A DNA stretch of 64,000 bases. Origin: Phytophthora quininea. Its lineage: Eukaryota; Oomycota; Peronosporomycetes; Peronosporales; Peronosporaceae. A program made the translations under genes and the position numbers. The notes below the pieces were generated by a model. The model saw nothing but the letters and a program-made list of their open reading frames with translations. It did no database searches and was not told the origin of the DNA. The stretch covers positions 62,001 through 126,000 of the forward strand of contig JAAVTG010000782.1 in the NCBI GenBank assembly GCA_011947345.1, given 5' to 3'. Shown one piece after another: positions 21,890 through 31,871 of this stretch; the stretch's first letter is position 1; each line of letters opens with the position of its first letter.

Positions 21890-23062
21890 ATGAAGGCCAA
21901 GGCGGAAGGCTGGGCTGCGGACCAGACGCAGCAGTGGATGAGCGAGGTTCAAGAGGAATGGCGACGAGAGAAACACCGCCAGAAAATGGTGCGACTGCGG
22001 TCTCGCAAGAAGCAGAAGCTCGCGGCGATGGTCCAGGAACGACGACAGCTCGAGAGGAAAATGCCAGGGCTTGTGGCGGGGGCTCGCTCTGCCATCGACG
22101 TCTGTGAACGCAAGTTGCTCAAGCTATCGATTCAAGAAAAGACGCGGCTGCTTGCTGTCGAGTCAGCGATGCTTTCCAACGAGAATATCGCGCTTCAGAA
22201 GGAGATTAAAGGGCACGAGACACTCCATGGTGCTGTGGAATATGTGAACAAACATTTACTACAAGAAGCAGCGTCAACGACAAGTACCTCGTTAGTTCTA
22301 CCACGTCAAAATGCAAGCCAGTCAAGTTGGATTGTCGACTTCCCGAGCCAAGAAGTCCCGTCGTTTTACTTCCATCCCTTCTCGTCGAATCAAGTGGACT
22401 CTCTATTCGATCTCTGCGATGCGAGACGCGTTCAGTATCGACAAGTATTGGGAAAATTATTCGACTGGACGGTGGACTACGCACCTCTGCAAAGTGCATC
22501 AGACAAGAAAGCTTTAATGGCTACTGCTCGGTATACCAAGCGCCTAACTTGCAGCTTGGGCTATGCAGAAAGAACCGCAAAAAGTGTTCCCTGCAATTCG
22601 TGGCCGTTGCTGACAACACCGAAGAACTGGGGACGGTATCAGTATGGAACTGTTTGCTGCCAAGTTTTGCAGGAATTCGACCCAGAAAACCGCGTGTTGG
22701 TGTACAATGTCCCCGGTAAAGTGCATTTGCGCTACCTCTCGATATCGAAGATCCGACGCAGAAAGAGAGCAGACGGCAGGATGGAGTATGTGTTCTACAA
22801 TATTATCGCGGATTCGAAAGCCAACACGAACGAGATTGACGTGGAGGAAGTTAGTGAACATCTCCAATGGATCGACGACGGAGGTTGCGTGTTGACCTTC
22901 GTGGAAGTGGATGAAGACACGATTGAGGTTGTGTACGAACACTGGGCTGGGTGCCATAGCGAGATCCGAGGATGCGAGATGTACATCGAATGGATCCAGT
23001 CCATTATCCAGTTCGAGCAGTATCTGGTGCCAGCGAGGTTGATTTTTCTAGCAAATCCGTAG
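21890..23062 (+). CDS. bZIP-like / START-like protein B9, intact
   Basis: This is an intact frame of 390 residues. The ATG at 21890 (MKAKAEGWAADQ) is preferred because the open frame upstream has no other ATG. The basic region KHRQKMVRLRSRKKQKL is the clearest bZIP-like one in the array. It keeps R-x-RKK but has His for the invariant Asn, Met for Ala and Leu for Ser/Cys. A leucine-rich coiled coil and second helix follow. The START-like domain includes SFYFHPFSSNQVDS, GKLFDWTVDYAPL, VLQEFDPENRVLVYNVPG, DDGGCVLTFVEVDEDT and YEHWAGCHSE. The orphan fragment at 59 kb most resembles this paralog (EKHRxxMVRLR, MxQERRxLERK). Confidence 0.82.
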   Translation: MKAKAEGWAADQTQQWMSEVQEEWRREKHRQKMVRLRSRKKQKLAAMVQERRQLERKMPGLVAGARSAIDVCERKLLKLSIQEKTRLLAVESAMLSNENIALQKEIKGHETLHGAVEYVNKHLLQEAASTTSTSLVLPRQNASQSSWIVDFPSQEVPSFYFHPFSSNQVDSLFDLCDARRVQYRQVLGKLFDWTVDYAPLQSASDKKALMATARYTKRLTCSLGYAERTAKSVPCNSWPLLTTPKNWGRYQYGTVCCQVLQEFDPENRVLVYNVPGKVHLRYLSISKIRRRKRADGRMEYVFYNIIADSKANTNEIDVEEVSEHLQWIDDGGCVLTFVEVDEDTIEVVYEHWAGCHSEIRGCEMYIEWIQSIIQFEQYLVPARLIFLANP

Positions 23063-23388
23063 TAAGAGTTGCGTTAAAACGTGTAAGTCGTGTTGTAGTA
23101 TGTGCGGTTGTACATTGTTCTCTTCTTGTTTAATATCTCCTTGCTCCACCTCGGCTTTACTTTCTCTACAGCATAAAAATTCAACAGATCCTTGAGCTGT
23201 CTCAAGCGTCATCGTTCACTTCACTTCATGGTGACGAGGCTTAATCGTGGCCAGCGCTATCTCGTTGGTGACCTCGGAGCGTCTCTGCCAGCACTGCCAG
23301 GTTGTGGACGCCCCAGCGTCCACCCGGTCGTCGAGCTACTTGGCCTCCAACCGCCAACAATAGCAGGCACTTGAGGTGGTTCATTGGA
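23063..23388. other. Intergenic between B9 and the DDE element
   Basis: AT-rich leader and short, unrecognised sequence. No gene is seen. Confidence 0.4.
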
Positions 23389-23687
23389 GAGACCGGGGGC
23401 CGGCAGGCCCCGGTATCTCAGGTAAACCTTCGCTATCTCCGGAACTCCGGTCCGACGGTCGCCGCTAAATTTATTTTGTGCTTGGCGGGGCGCCAAACAG
23501 ATCCAAACGCCCAGTCGAGGCGCTTGGACAAGATGAAAGTTCCTGTGTGTGACTCCGCTCAAGGTATGCTTTCGGTTGACGGATAGAGGAGATTAATTCA
23601 ACTTGCAATGGACAATCGCGCATTCCCACCCCAGCTCGTGTATCCAGAAACAACTAATGCTGACTCGGACATTATCGCTATATTTTC

Positions 23688-24017
23688 TGTTGATGGTGAG
23701 AGCGGCGAGGGCAAGGTGTAACCAAGACACTGCACCTCGTCGCGGAGCCACGCGTGGATAGCGTGTATGCAGGTGCGATGGAACCGCGACAGCGTTCAAG
23801 ATGCTGTGGTTGCTGTGAAGCAGCAACTGCAACGGGAACGGCAACCACGAAGCGCGTGGGTGCAAAGGATGCGTCAGAGGACGCGCTCTATAGGTGAGCT
23901 AGAGGTAGACAAGTCGAACTAGACCTCACTCTGCATTTCAATCTCTCACTTCCGAAAATACACACTGCTCATCAAGTCGACTACAGTCTTCCTTCCGTTG
24001 CGCACTTCAGTTCCAAG
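23688..24017 (+). repeat. Copia 5' LTR
   Basis: 330 bp, no difference seen from the 3' copy. Confidence 0.9.
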
Positions 24018-24018
24018 T

Positions 24019-24030
24019 GGTTATGAGCCC
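24019..24030 (+). other. Copia primer-binding site (half-tRNA, initiator Met)
   Basis: GGTTATGAGCCC is the complement of GGGCTCATAACC, the anticodon stem-loop of initiator tRNA-Met. Drosophila copia and yeast Ty5 are known to use this internal half-tRNA primer instead of the tRNA 3' end. The site overlaps the gag ATG (24023). Confidence 0.6.
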
Positions 24031-25144
24031 AATATTGGGGCCAGACGACATCCTGAAAGATGGAAATTATTTCCATTGGGAATTTAATGCAAGAATGGCG
24101 TTGGCGAGGAAGGACCTGCTGCTTCACGTCACATTGAAGTCAGACGAAGTGATGCCCGGTATCGACCGTACCTCCGTGGCGTGGACCACGGCTGACATGA
24201 AAGCGTTTGCTATCCTGACTCGGCTGCTGAGCCCAGTTTACCAGGCGATGGTGCGCGAAGCGACATCCGCGCGACATGCATGGGAAATACTGGAGTCGTT
24301 CTTTGTGCGACGAAGTCTGCACAACCGCATCCAGCTACGTCGCCAACTACACGAGTTCAAGATTGTGCCGGGTAGCAGCTTACTCGACCATTTATTGAAT
24401 TTCGACACGTTGTGCATGAATATTGCTGCTGTTGGTGATCCCCTCCCCGAGGACGAGAAGTTAGTCATACTACTGGGAAGTCTCTCGTCCGAGTACGACT
24501 CGATGGTAAAAATCATAGAGAACAGCGCAGGTGTTGATCTCCTTGGTGCGAAGGAGATGCTTCGCCGAGAATACGAAAGAGCTCACACAAGAAGTGAGGC
24601 TGAGGTTGCGCTGAAGGCTGAATACAACCATGGACGTGGGCATCTCCGAGGAGATCGCTCTAAACGGCGTACAGGACGTGGTGGGTTCACGCGTCATGCT
24701 GGACGCGGAAGTTTTGTTGGGAAGTGCTTCAACTGCGGTCGTGTCGGGCACAAGAAGGTGAACTGTCCCGACATCAGCTCACGAGATAGCGCTAGTGCTG
24801 GAGAGTTTGTATTCTCGGCCAGTGCGGAGAATTCGGGAGGATGGCTGCTGGATAGTGGCGCAAGCAGCCACATGACATTTTGTGCTGCGGACTTTGAATC
24901 GTATCGGGCGCTGAAAGCGCCGATCGATATTGGCATAGCAAATGGCCAGAAGATGACAGCGGTCGGCGTAGGCAATGTGCGATTGCAGCTGGCCAATGGC
25001 GCTCAAGTTGTTATGCAAGACGTACTGCTGGTTCCTTCTCTCGATCGGAGGCTGATTTCAGTATCGGCAATGGGCTCGAAGAATGTCGAGGCGCGCTTTC
25101 GAGGAGATAGCTGCAAGCTTTTGGTGCAGATGGCACGCTGGTGA
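24023..25144 (+). CDS. gag: Copia Gag with zinc knuckle and protease start
   Basis: The ATG at 24023 (MSPILGPDDILKDGNYFHW) opens a frame of about 373 residues. It includes the copia Gag core (AWEILESFF, LHEFKIVPGSSLLDHL), a basic glycine-rich stretch, and a CCHC knuckle CFNCGRVGHKKVNC near residue 235. The aspartic protease active site is WLLDSGASSHMTF near 275. The frame ends shortly after the protease body. The remainder continues one base out of frame at 25141, a probable single missing base rather than programmed shifting. Confidence 0.85.
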   Translation: MSPILGPDDILKDGNYFHWEFNARMALARKDLLLHVTLKSDEVMPGIDRTSVAWTTADMKAFAILTRLLSPVYQAMVREATSARHAWEILESFFVRRSLHNRIQLRRQLHEFKIVPGSSLLDHLLNFDTLCMNIAAVGDPLPEDEKLVILLGSLSSEYDSMVKIIENSAGVDLLGAKEMLRREYERAHTRSEAEVALKAEYNHGRGHLRGDRSKRRTGRGGFTRHAGRGSFVGKCFNCGRVGHKKVNCPDISSRDSASAGEFVFSASAENSGGWLLDSGASSHMTFCAADFESYRALKAPIDIGIANGQKMTAVGVGNVRLQLANGAQVVMQDVLLVPSLDRRLISVSAMGSKNVEARFRGDSCKLLVQMARW

Positions 25145-28100
25145 CGGAGATACAGCGTCAGGGAAAGCTTTTCGTTTTGACGGGCAGTGCAGGAATCGCA
25201 GCAGATCTGCCGCAGGAACAGGCAAATTTGAGCACGGCAGAAGGTGATGCTTCATTATGGCACGCACGCCTAGGACATCCTCCAAGCCGCAGAATGAAAG
25301 AGATTGTTGCGTCGAGTTTGGATTTGCCACGACAGCTGACAATCAAGAGCGACATCGACGACGATGAAGTCTGTTCGGGATGCATGAAGGGAAAACTGTC
25401 GGTGACGAAGTTTCCCAAGTCTGCAAAGTCCAGTGTGAAGACACAACGCGTGCTCGCTTTGGTTCATAGTGATGTCATGGGACCAATGAACGTGAAGACT
25501 GCAGGGGAGCACGGTATGTGCTCACCTTTATCGATGACTATTCTCGATATACCATGGTGTACTTCTTGAAGGCCAAGTCCGAAGTTATGGACAAGTTCAA
25601 GCTGTACAAGACATTCGCAGAGAATCAGTTTGGACGGAGCGTCCAATGCATTCGAACTGACAACGGCGGGGAGTATGTGAACCACAACTTTGCGAAGTTT
25701 TGCCAGGCTCATGGAATCATGCACCAGACGACTACCCCGTACTCTCCGCAGCAGAACGGGGTTGCAGAGAGAATGAACCGTACCATCATGGAGATGGCAA
25801 GGTCGATGATATACCACAAAAATGTCGACAAACGCTGGTGGGGAGAGGCCGTCAGTACAGCGGTGTACATCATCAACCGAATTCCGAACCACCTGGGTCA
25901 AGGTACTTCGCCGCATGAGATCGTCTGGGGAGCAAGCCTGAGCTTGGGCACCTCAGAGTATTTGGTGCTCGAGGTTTTGCCCACATCGACAAGTCTAAAC
26001 GCAGAAAACTGGATGCGAAAGCATTTGAGTGCATCTTCTTGGGGTACTCGGAAACGTCCAAGGCTTACCGGGTGTGGAATATCACGACGGACAAGCTCGT
26101 GATAAGTAGAAGTGTTCGTCTAGACGAATCCGACGCTACTCGCTATTTGCAAGTCGTTGCACACGATGGTGACTCTGGTATCACTGCCAGTGATGAAGGT
26201 GATAATGATCTCACCGATGCCATCGACCCCTTGGCGCCCGTGGCACCATCAGCAGAATCCATGGATACGGACGAAGACATGCTGGAGACTCCGCCTGTGG
26301 ACGAGCAAATGGGGAGGATGACAATACAGCACATCGGCTGGCGCTTGAGCACGTTTCAGAACCACCGCTACTGGAAGATGCTGCTGATAACGAGGTTTTG
26401 CCCGTCGACAGCGGAAATCAATTGGTGGTAAGACCTGTTCGCAGGGAATTACGGTCGGCCATGCAAATTCAACGTGAGCCATTTGGTATTGTCGACAGTG
26501 ACCGAACTGTTTTCTCGTCTGCTCCACGCCGTGCTCTCCCGCTTGGTCGCCATGGAAATCAATTGCTCACACTACCAGGTATTCCAGACACATGTGACAG
26601 CTCAGAGTCTGTCGTTGAAAGTGGGCAAGGCGAAGTGCGAACTCAAGGCTCGAGTAATACTGGCCGTCGTGACAGCAAACGTCAGCGTACTTTCAGCGAT
26701 GAACAAGCCAATCTGTCTGCAGAAGTACCCAGAAGCATTCATGAAGCCATGAATTCTGATGACGCAGAACGTTGGAAGCAAGCGATGAAACAGGAACTTG
26801 ACACCTTGGAGAAGAATAACACCTGGACCTACGTCACGCCAGGAGATGCCAAAGTCATTGGATCGAAGTGGGTGTTCGCTTTAAAAAGGAACGAAAAGGG
26901 CGAAATCACTCGCTACAAGGCCCGACTTGTTGCACTTGGCTGCCACCAGAAGTTCGGTATCGACTACGACGAGACATATGCTCCGGTCATTAACATGAAC
27001 TCTGTTCGTGTCTTCCTCAATCGGAATCTGACACTGAAGCACAAGGTGGAGCTTGTCGACGCAGATGCGGCATTCACACAGGGCTATATGACGGAGAGAG
27101 TACTGATGAAGCCTCCACCCGGAATTGCTGCGCCACAAGACATGGTATGTTTGCTTCTTCGAAGTCTTTATGGGCTTAAGCAGGCAGCGGCAATATGGTA
27201 CCAGACGTTGACGAAGGTGCTCACGCAAATGGGCTTTAGAGCCTGTGGATCCGATGCATGCGTGTTCGTGAAAGTCGTCGGGGATTCGTCAGTCTACATT
27301 GGAGTGTACGTGGACGATATGCTCATCGGTGCCAAACATCAAACTGAAATTGATGCTGTCAAGAAGGATCTTGCGAGCCACTTCAAAATCAAAGAACTTG
27401 GGCCGCTCACGTACGTTCTTGGAGTAAGAGTGGGTTATTTTCCTTCCCAAGGGCACATGGTTCTCTCCCAGCAATCGACAATCGATCGGATGGTCGAGAA
27501 ATACAACCAGCGTGACGCACGAGGCACATACAATCCGTGTTCTCCCGGTGAACTTCTTGTGAAACAAGCTACGACTCCAAATCAGCAAGCTGAGATGCAG
27601 AAACGACCGTATCGTTCACTGATAGGGTCGCTTTTGTATGTCGCAATGGCAACTCGACCCGATATCGCATTTGCGGTGTGTCGATTGAGCCGATTTGTCG
27701 AGTCTCCTGGCGAAATTCACTGGAAGGCTGCCGTACGAGTGCTAAGATACTTGAAGCAGACCTCAAGTGTTGGCCTGAACTACAAGGTTGCACTAAACGG
27801 TGATCATCCAGTCGCTTTTAGCGATGCAGATTGGGCCGGCGACATGGGCGAGCGAAAATCTGTTTCGGGCGTGATGATTGTGATGAACGGAGCACCGGTG
27901 ATATACAAGTCACGGCTGCAACGAACTGTCGCGCTGAACTCAGCAGAGGCCGAGTATATGGCTCTTTCACTCTGCGTACAAGAAGTTTTGTGGGTACGCA
28001 GTCTCCTACGTGAAATGGGTCTCCACATGCACGAGTCAACTGTTGTTCACGAGGATAACCAGAGCACGATCGCGATTGCAAGTAATGGAGGGTATCAGTC

Positions 28101-28356
28101 GCGCGCCAAGCATATTGACGTGAGGCACCATTTCATCAGAGATCACGTAGCACGTGGTACGATTCGACTTCAGTATCTACCGACACGACTACAACTCGCG
28201 GATTACCTCACGAAAGGATTGCCCACCAAAGTGTTTACCACGCTGGTCACGAAGAGTGGCGTCCACGACGAGTTGAGGGGAGTGTTGATGGTGAGAGCGG
28301 CGAGGGCAAGGTGTAACCAAGACACTGCACCTCGTCGCGGAGCCACGCGTGGATAG
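25141..28356 (+). pseudogene. pol: Copia Pol: integrase, reverse transcriptase, RNase H (three frameshifts)
   Basis: Four consecutive frames make one Pol. The integrase zinc-binding part has LWHARLGHPPSRRM and CSGCMKGK. The integrase core has FIDDYSRYTMVYFLK, RTDNGGEYVNHNF and SPQQNGVAERMNRT. The next part has YSETSKAYRVWN and a linker. RT and RNase H run from about 26760, with WVFALKRNEKGEI, YAPVINMNSVR, catalytic YVDDM, DADWAGDMGERKSVSG and KHIDVRHHFIRDHV. Breaks are near 25515-25565, 26030-26040 and 26400-26430, each equal to one missing base. Every catalytic motif I can check is intact. Confidence 0.85.
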
Positions 28357-28612
28357 CGTGTATGCAGGTGCGATGGAACCGCGACAGCGTTCAAGATGCT
28401 GTGGTTGCTGTGAAGCAGCAACTGCAACGGGAACGGCAACCACGAAGCGCGTGGGTGCAAAGGATGCGTCAGAGGACGCGCTCTATAGGTGAGCTAGAGG
28501 TAGACAAGTCGAACTAGACCTCACTCTGCATTTCAATCTCTCACTTCCGAAAATACACACTGCTCATCAAGTCGACTACAGTCTTCCTTCCGTTGCGCAC
28601 TTCAGTTCCAAG
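28283..28612 (+). repeat. Copia 3' LTR
   Basis: 330 bp, identical by eye to the 5' LTR and followed by the target duplication TTTTC. Confidence 0.9.
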
Positions 28613-31600
28613 TTTTCTCGGCCTTGGTTGGTGTGGATCCCGGAGGTTGGACGGCGCTTAAACAAACCTGCTTGCGTTTTCAAAGACTGCGAATGTGATC
28701 CAAATATTAAAGAGCGCAAAGAACGGACGGTGGAAGACGTGGACTGCAAGTACAACGTATTGTATATCAAATATAAGTGCATGTGCAATAGAGTGGAATG
28801 CAAAGCGAGAACCTTCTCAACGCTGGGATCAATGTTCATCTCACACAACCCAGATCTGATTATCCATCTGCCGTTTGTTTTGAGTAAGAAAATGGGCTTC
28901 TCGAAGCAACTAATGCAGCGCGTGCACGAAGGCATGATGTCACCAATTGGCTTGGCGAGTACTTTAAATCATCTCAAGCGGCGTCGTCGTAATCGATTCT
29001 ACGAGCTTCTTGCAAAGTTCGCATACACAGTAAGGCGAAATCATGGCGCTAATCCTAGCTACTTGGCGCCAATCCTACTCACCGCAGAAGCGTATTTGAA
29101 GCGGAACTCGGTCACTTCGCATGGATCACTCACGTTTGCTTGGATGAAGCACACAGAACGTTACAGCTCTCTGTGCGAGATGATCATGAAACAATGTGTT
29201 GTCAAAAAGTAATACGCATCGACCACTCCGTCAAATTCTGCAAGCGTCTGAAAAACTGGGAGGGTCACGGACTGCGTGATAATCAAGCGGATGCGAAAAT
29301 GTTGCTGCTGCTACAAAACGAGATCGGTCAGATTGTTGGTCGCCGACTTACCAGCTCTGAGAACAAGGAAGAAACCATGGAACTGCTTGCGGAGGTGCAG
29401 TCGCAGTTTCAAAGTGATGGAGAGAGCTACTTGGTGTCAGATAATGCTTCTGCAGTGCGTAACTTCGTTGGAAGTGTGTACGGTGCTTCTGTGGTGGCTA
29501 AACAGGATCCTTTTCACGTAATTCAGCGATTCAGTGAAAAGGTGAAGTGCAAGTCGCTTCGCAAGCGTGTGTGCAAAGAGCTGTCCAGCGCACTGTATGA
29601 CGTTGACCGAGAACTACGGCCACCTGCGGAGATGGAAGCTAATGTTCGTGAAGTGCTCTCCAGAATTCCTGGTAGTGAACTTGAATGTACTACAGTAAAA
29701 TGGGACGGCTGTATTGAGCACAATGTAGAACAAATCCAGAACGGGGATTTATACGTCCGTGAAAATGTTTATCGTGAGGGTGGTGGTCCTGCGGTCCGAA
29801 TGATTTCAACAAGTCAGCTTGAGGGTTTTCATTCCGCTCTAAAGAAGCTGCTCGCGCGCGAAGTTAGAGTAGAGATCGGTTTAAGAATTCTGGACGTGTT
29901 TATTGTACAGCATAATATTGATGTTGGTGCTCGCTTTGGAAGAAATGCTGCAATTAGCAACGCCGACTTGATAGCAGCATGTCGAGCTGCTACCATATGC
30001 AAGTTGTATGGCGATGGACAGATAGAGTCGACCACTGAACATGGATTTTTGCTTAGACTGGTCTCGGAGTTGCAATTCCCCGCCCCGCAGTATCGATCGT
30101 CAACACCTCGAGATTTTTATTTAGTAGCTGGAAGAAAATGTTTCAGAGTACTGGAATTGATGAGAAAGCGCTGGAAGCTAACCTTACTCAGTCAAGACAG
30201 CATATGAAAACGCTCAAGGAACTACTGTTGAAAAATGCCACGACATTGCAGTCGGGATTAGTAGAGTCTGACGACTTCATGCACTGCCTTCGGATGGATG
30301 GCGATAGGTGTGAGGGAGCTGCGGGTTTTTCGTTAGAAGAGCACGAACTTTTGCGTCAAGTTCTGCGAGAACAGAGCGAGTGTGCGCGAGTCTGGGGTGA
30401 CAGTGTGCTAGTCACAACAATCATGTTCAATCTTGTTGTCGATTCTAACAAGAATGCTCATCTAAAGCTACGTCGTCGTAGTTACAGAACCGTTCAAGCA
30501 AAACTCAAGTTGATTCAGAAAGAGGTTGGCAAACAATCGGCTACAACATCAAAGAAACTGTTCCATTTCCAACCATCGCAACAAGAAGTAGCTCGTAATC
30601 CCACCGATCGGGAGAAGGCGCTACAATGAGACATGTTCGATGTGCTTCGTGCAACGAATTGCATTGGCCAGAAGCGAATAGCGTTTTGCCAAGTTTATGA
30701 CTTTGCAAGCTGCGTTTGCAATGGTATCCGTTCGTTCACTAGATCAGCTTTGATGAATCGATGGGGAACAATGAAGAAAAAACGACCACTGAATCCTGCA
30801 AGATCAAGCTCAAAATTGTTAGGAGCGAGCAGCCTCAGTGTATTGAAGCTGGGAATGAGCACATCGTTGTTTCCGCTGAGAAAGAGGTTGGGACTGGCGT
30901 ATTGAACACACTTAGAGAGCGTTTAATGGAGGGAGAAGAATGCTGTTCACCTCCACACAGTGCTTCATCACACGAATCGACAATTCATGTTACGACGCAG
31001 CCACAATACGAGCTCGTTCATCCTACATCACCGGTAAAGATCTCCAAGGAGCACATGGACATCTTAGTAGAAGAGGCTGAGAGATACAAAAACATTCATG
31101 GAAAAGCGGCTCACCTCATGCAAATATTCCGGCAATTTTATCCGGGCACTGCAATGACAAACAACCAGCTGCGCATGAGAATACGGAAGGGCGAGCGGTT
31201 TCAGTTCAGCTCGAGCAGGTCAACAGCTTCCAACGACGCACCTTTATCAGATCCAGCAACAACAGCTTCAACTCCGCCAACTCGAGCTGCTGTAGCTCAA
31301 GCTCCGACTACAAGGAAGCGTAAGGCGACTTCCTGCCAAGACTGTTGCGTGAAACACGTTAAATGCGGGGACCCAAAGGAAAACCCGCGCTGCCTGAAGC
31401 TGTCCCAAAACCAGTCGAACACGTTAGACAACTATCTATCTACTAGATAAGCTCGGCTGTACAGGAACAAATAAATGTTACCCTTGGCATCGACGTACTC
31501 CATCTTATACAGCCGACGCACACTTGCAGTGTTCGCATCGCACAGTGCGAGCGCTCAACTCAACGTTCGCGTATTGATCAACTACCACCGCAGTGATTCG

Positions 31601-31666
31601 TCCTGATTGGATAAAAGATACCGGGGACAGTGAGCGGGAAAGTGGTCCCGGAAATTCCCCAGTATC

Positions 31667-31871
31667 TTTAACAAACCCTTGAGGTCGCCCACGATTAATG
31701 GACGAGGTCGAGATCAGCTCAAAACGGCACCGTTCTGGGACACCACGTCAGCGGGAACACTGCCCGTAAGCCCGTAAGGTAATATGGTGTGCCATCGGTG
31801 ATGACCCATCATGCAGATGTGAGCAATGATATTGCCATGGACTATCGCCAACACATCGGAAGAATTTAAAA
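31667..31871. other. Spacer between DDE element and mutator-like element 1
   Basis: About 200 bp with no gene or repeat recognised. Confidence 0.4.

Larger units (their letters stand above)
23688..28612 (+). mobile_element. Complete copia (Ty1-type) LTR retrotransposon, very young
   Basis: Two 330-bp LTRs (23688-24017 and 28283-28612) read as identical. They are flanked by the 5-bp target duplication TTTTC (23683-23687 and 28613-28617). Internal order is gag, protease, integrase, reverse transcriptase, RNase H, which defines copia. LTRs begin TGTTGATGG; the 3' edge reads CCAAG and is ambiguous by one base, so the usual CA end is not seen. The primer site at 24019 matches the anticodon arm of initiator tRNA-Met. 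The purine tract GAGTTGAGGGGAG precedes the 3' LTR. Four frameshifts break the ORF despite the identical LTRs. Confidence 0.92.
23608..31450 (+). pseudogene. DDE transposase-like gene interrupted by copia
   Basis: The gene starts at ATG 23608 (MDNRAFPPQLVYPETT). Removing the copia element and one TTTTC copy joins codon 27 exactly in frame to RPWLVWIPEVGRR at 28618. A Cys cluster follows (CVFKDCECD, YKCMCNRVECKA). A DDE-like core comes next: RIDHSVKFCKRL, YLVSDNASAVRNF, KQDPFHVIQRFSEK. A C-terminal segment has more cysteines (CQDCCVKHVKCGD). After the copia site there are at least three single-missing-base frameshifts, at about 29210 (AAAAA run), 30135 (AAAA) and 30615-30760. A host gene domesticated from a transposon is an alternative. 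Confidence 0.6.
23389..31666 (+). mobile_element. DDE-type DNA transposon with terminal hairpins, split by a copia element
   Basis: The proposed ends are two related palindromes. The left one (23389-23419) pairs GAGACCGGGG with CCCCGGTATCTC. The right one (31617-31666) pairs GATACCGGGGA with TCCCCAGTATC. Between them lies one long transposase-like gene (23608-31450). Without the 4.9-kb copia insertion the element would be about 3.3 kb. The boundaries are inferred from the hairpins; I see no clear target-site duplication. The family is not one I can name: it has a cysteine cluster upstream of a DDE-like core. Confidence 0.5.

Noticed and set aside
24019..24030. Possible tRNA gene at the copia primer site
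   Set aside because: Only the anticodon-arm complement is present; there is no cloverleaf or A/B box context.
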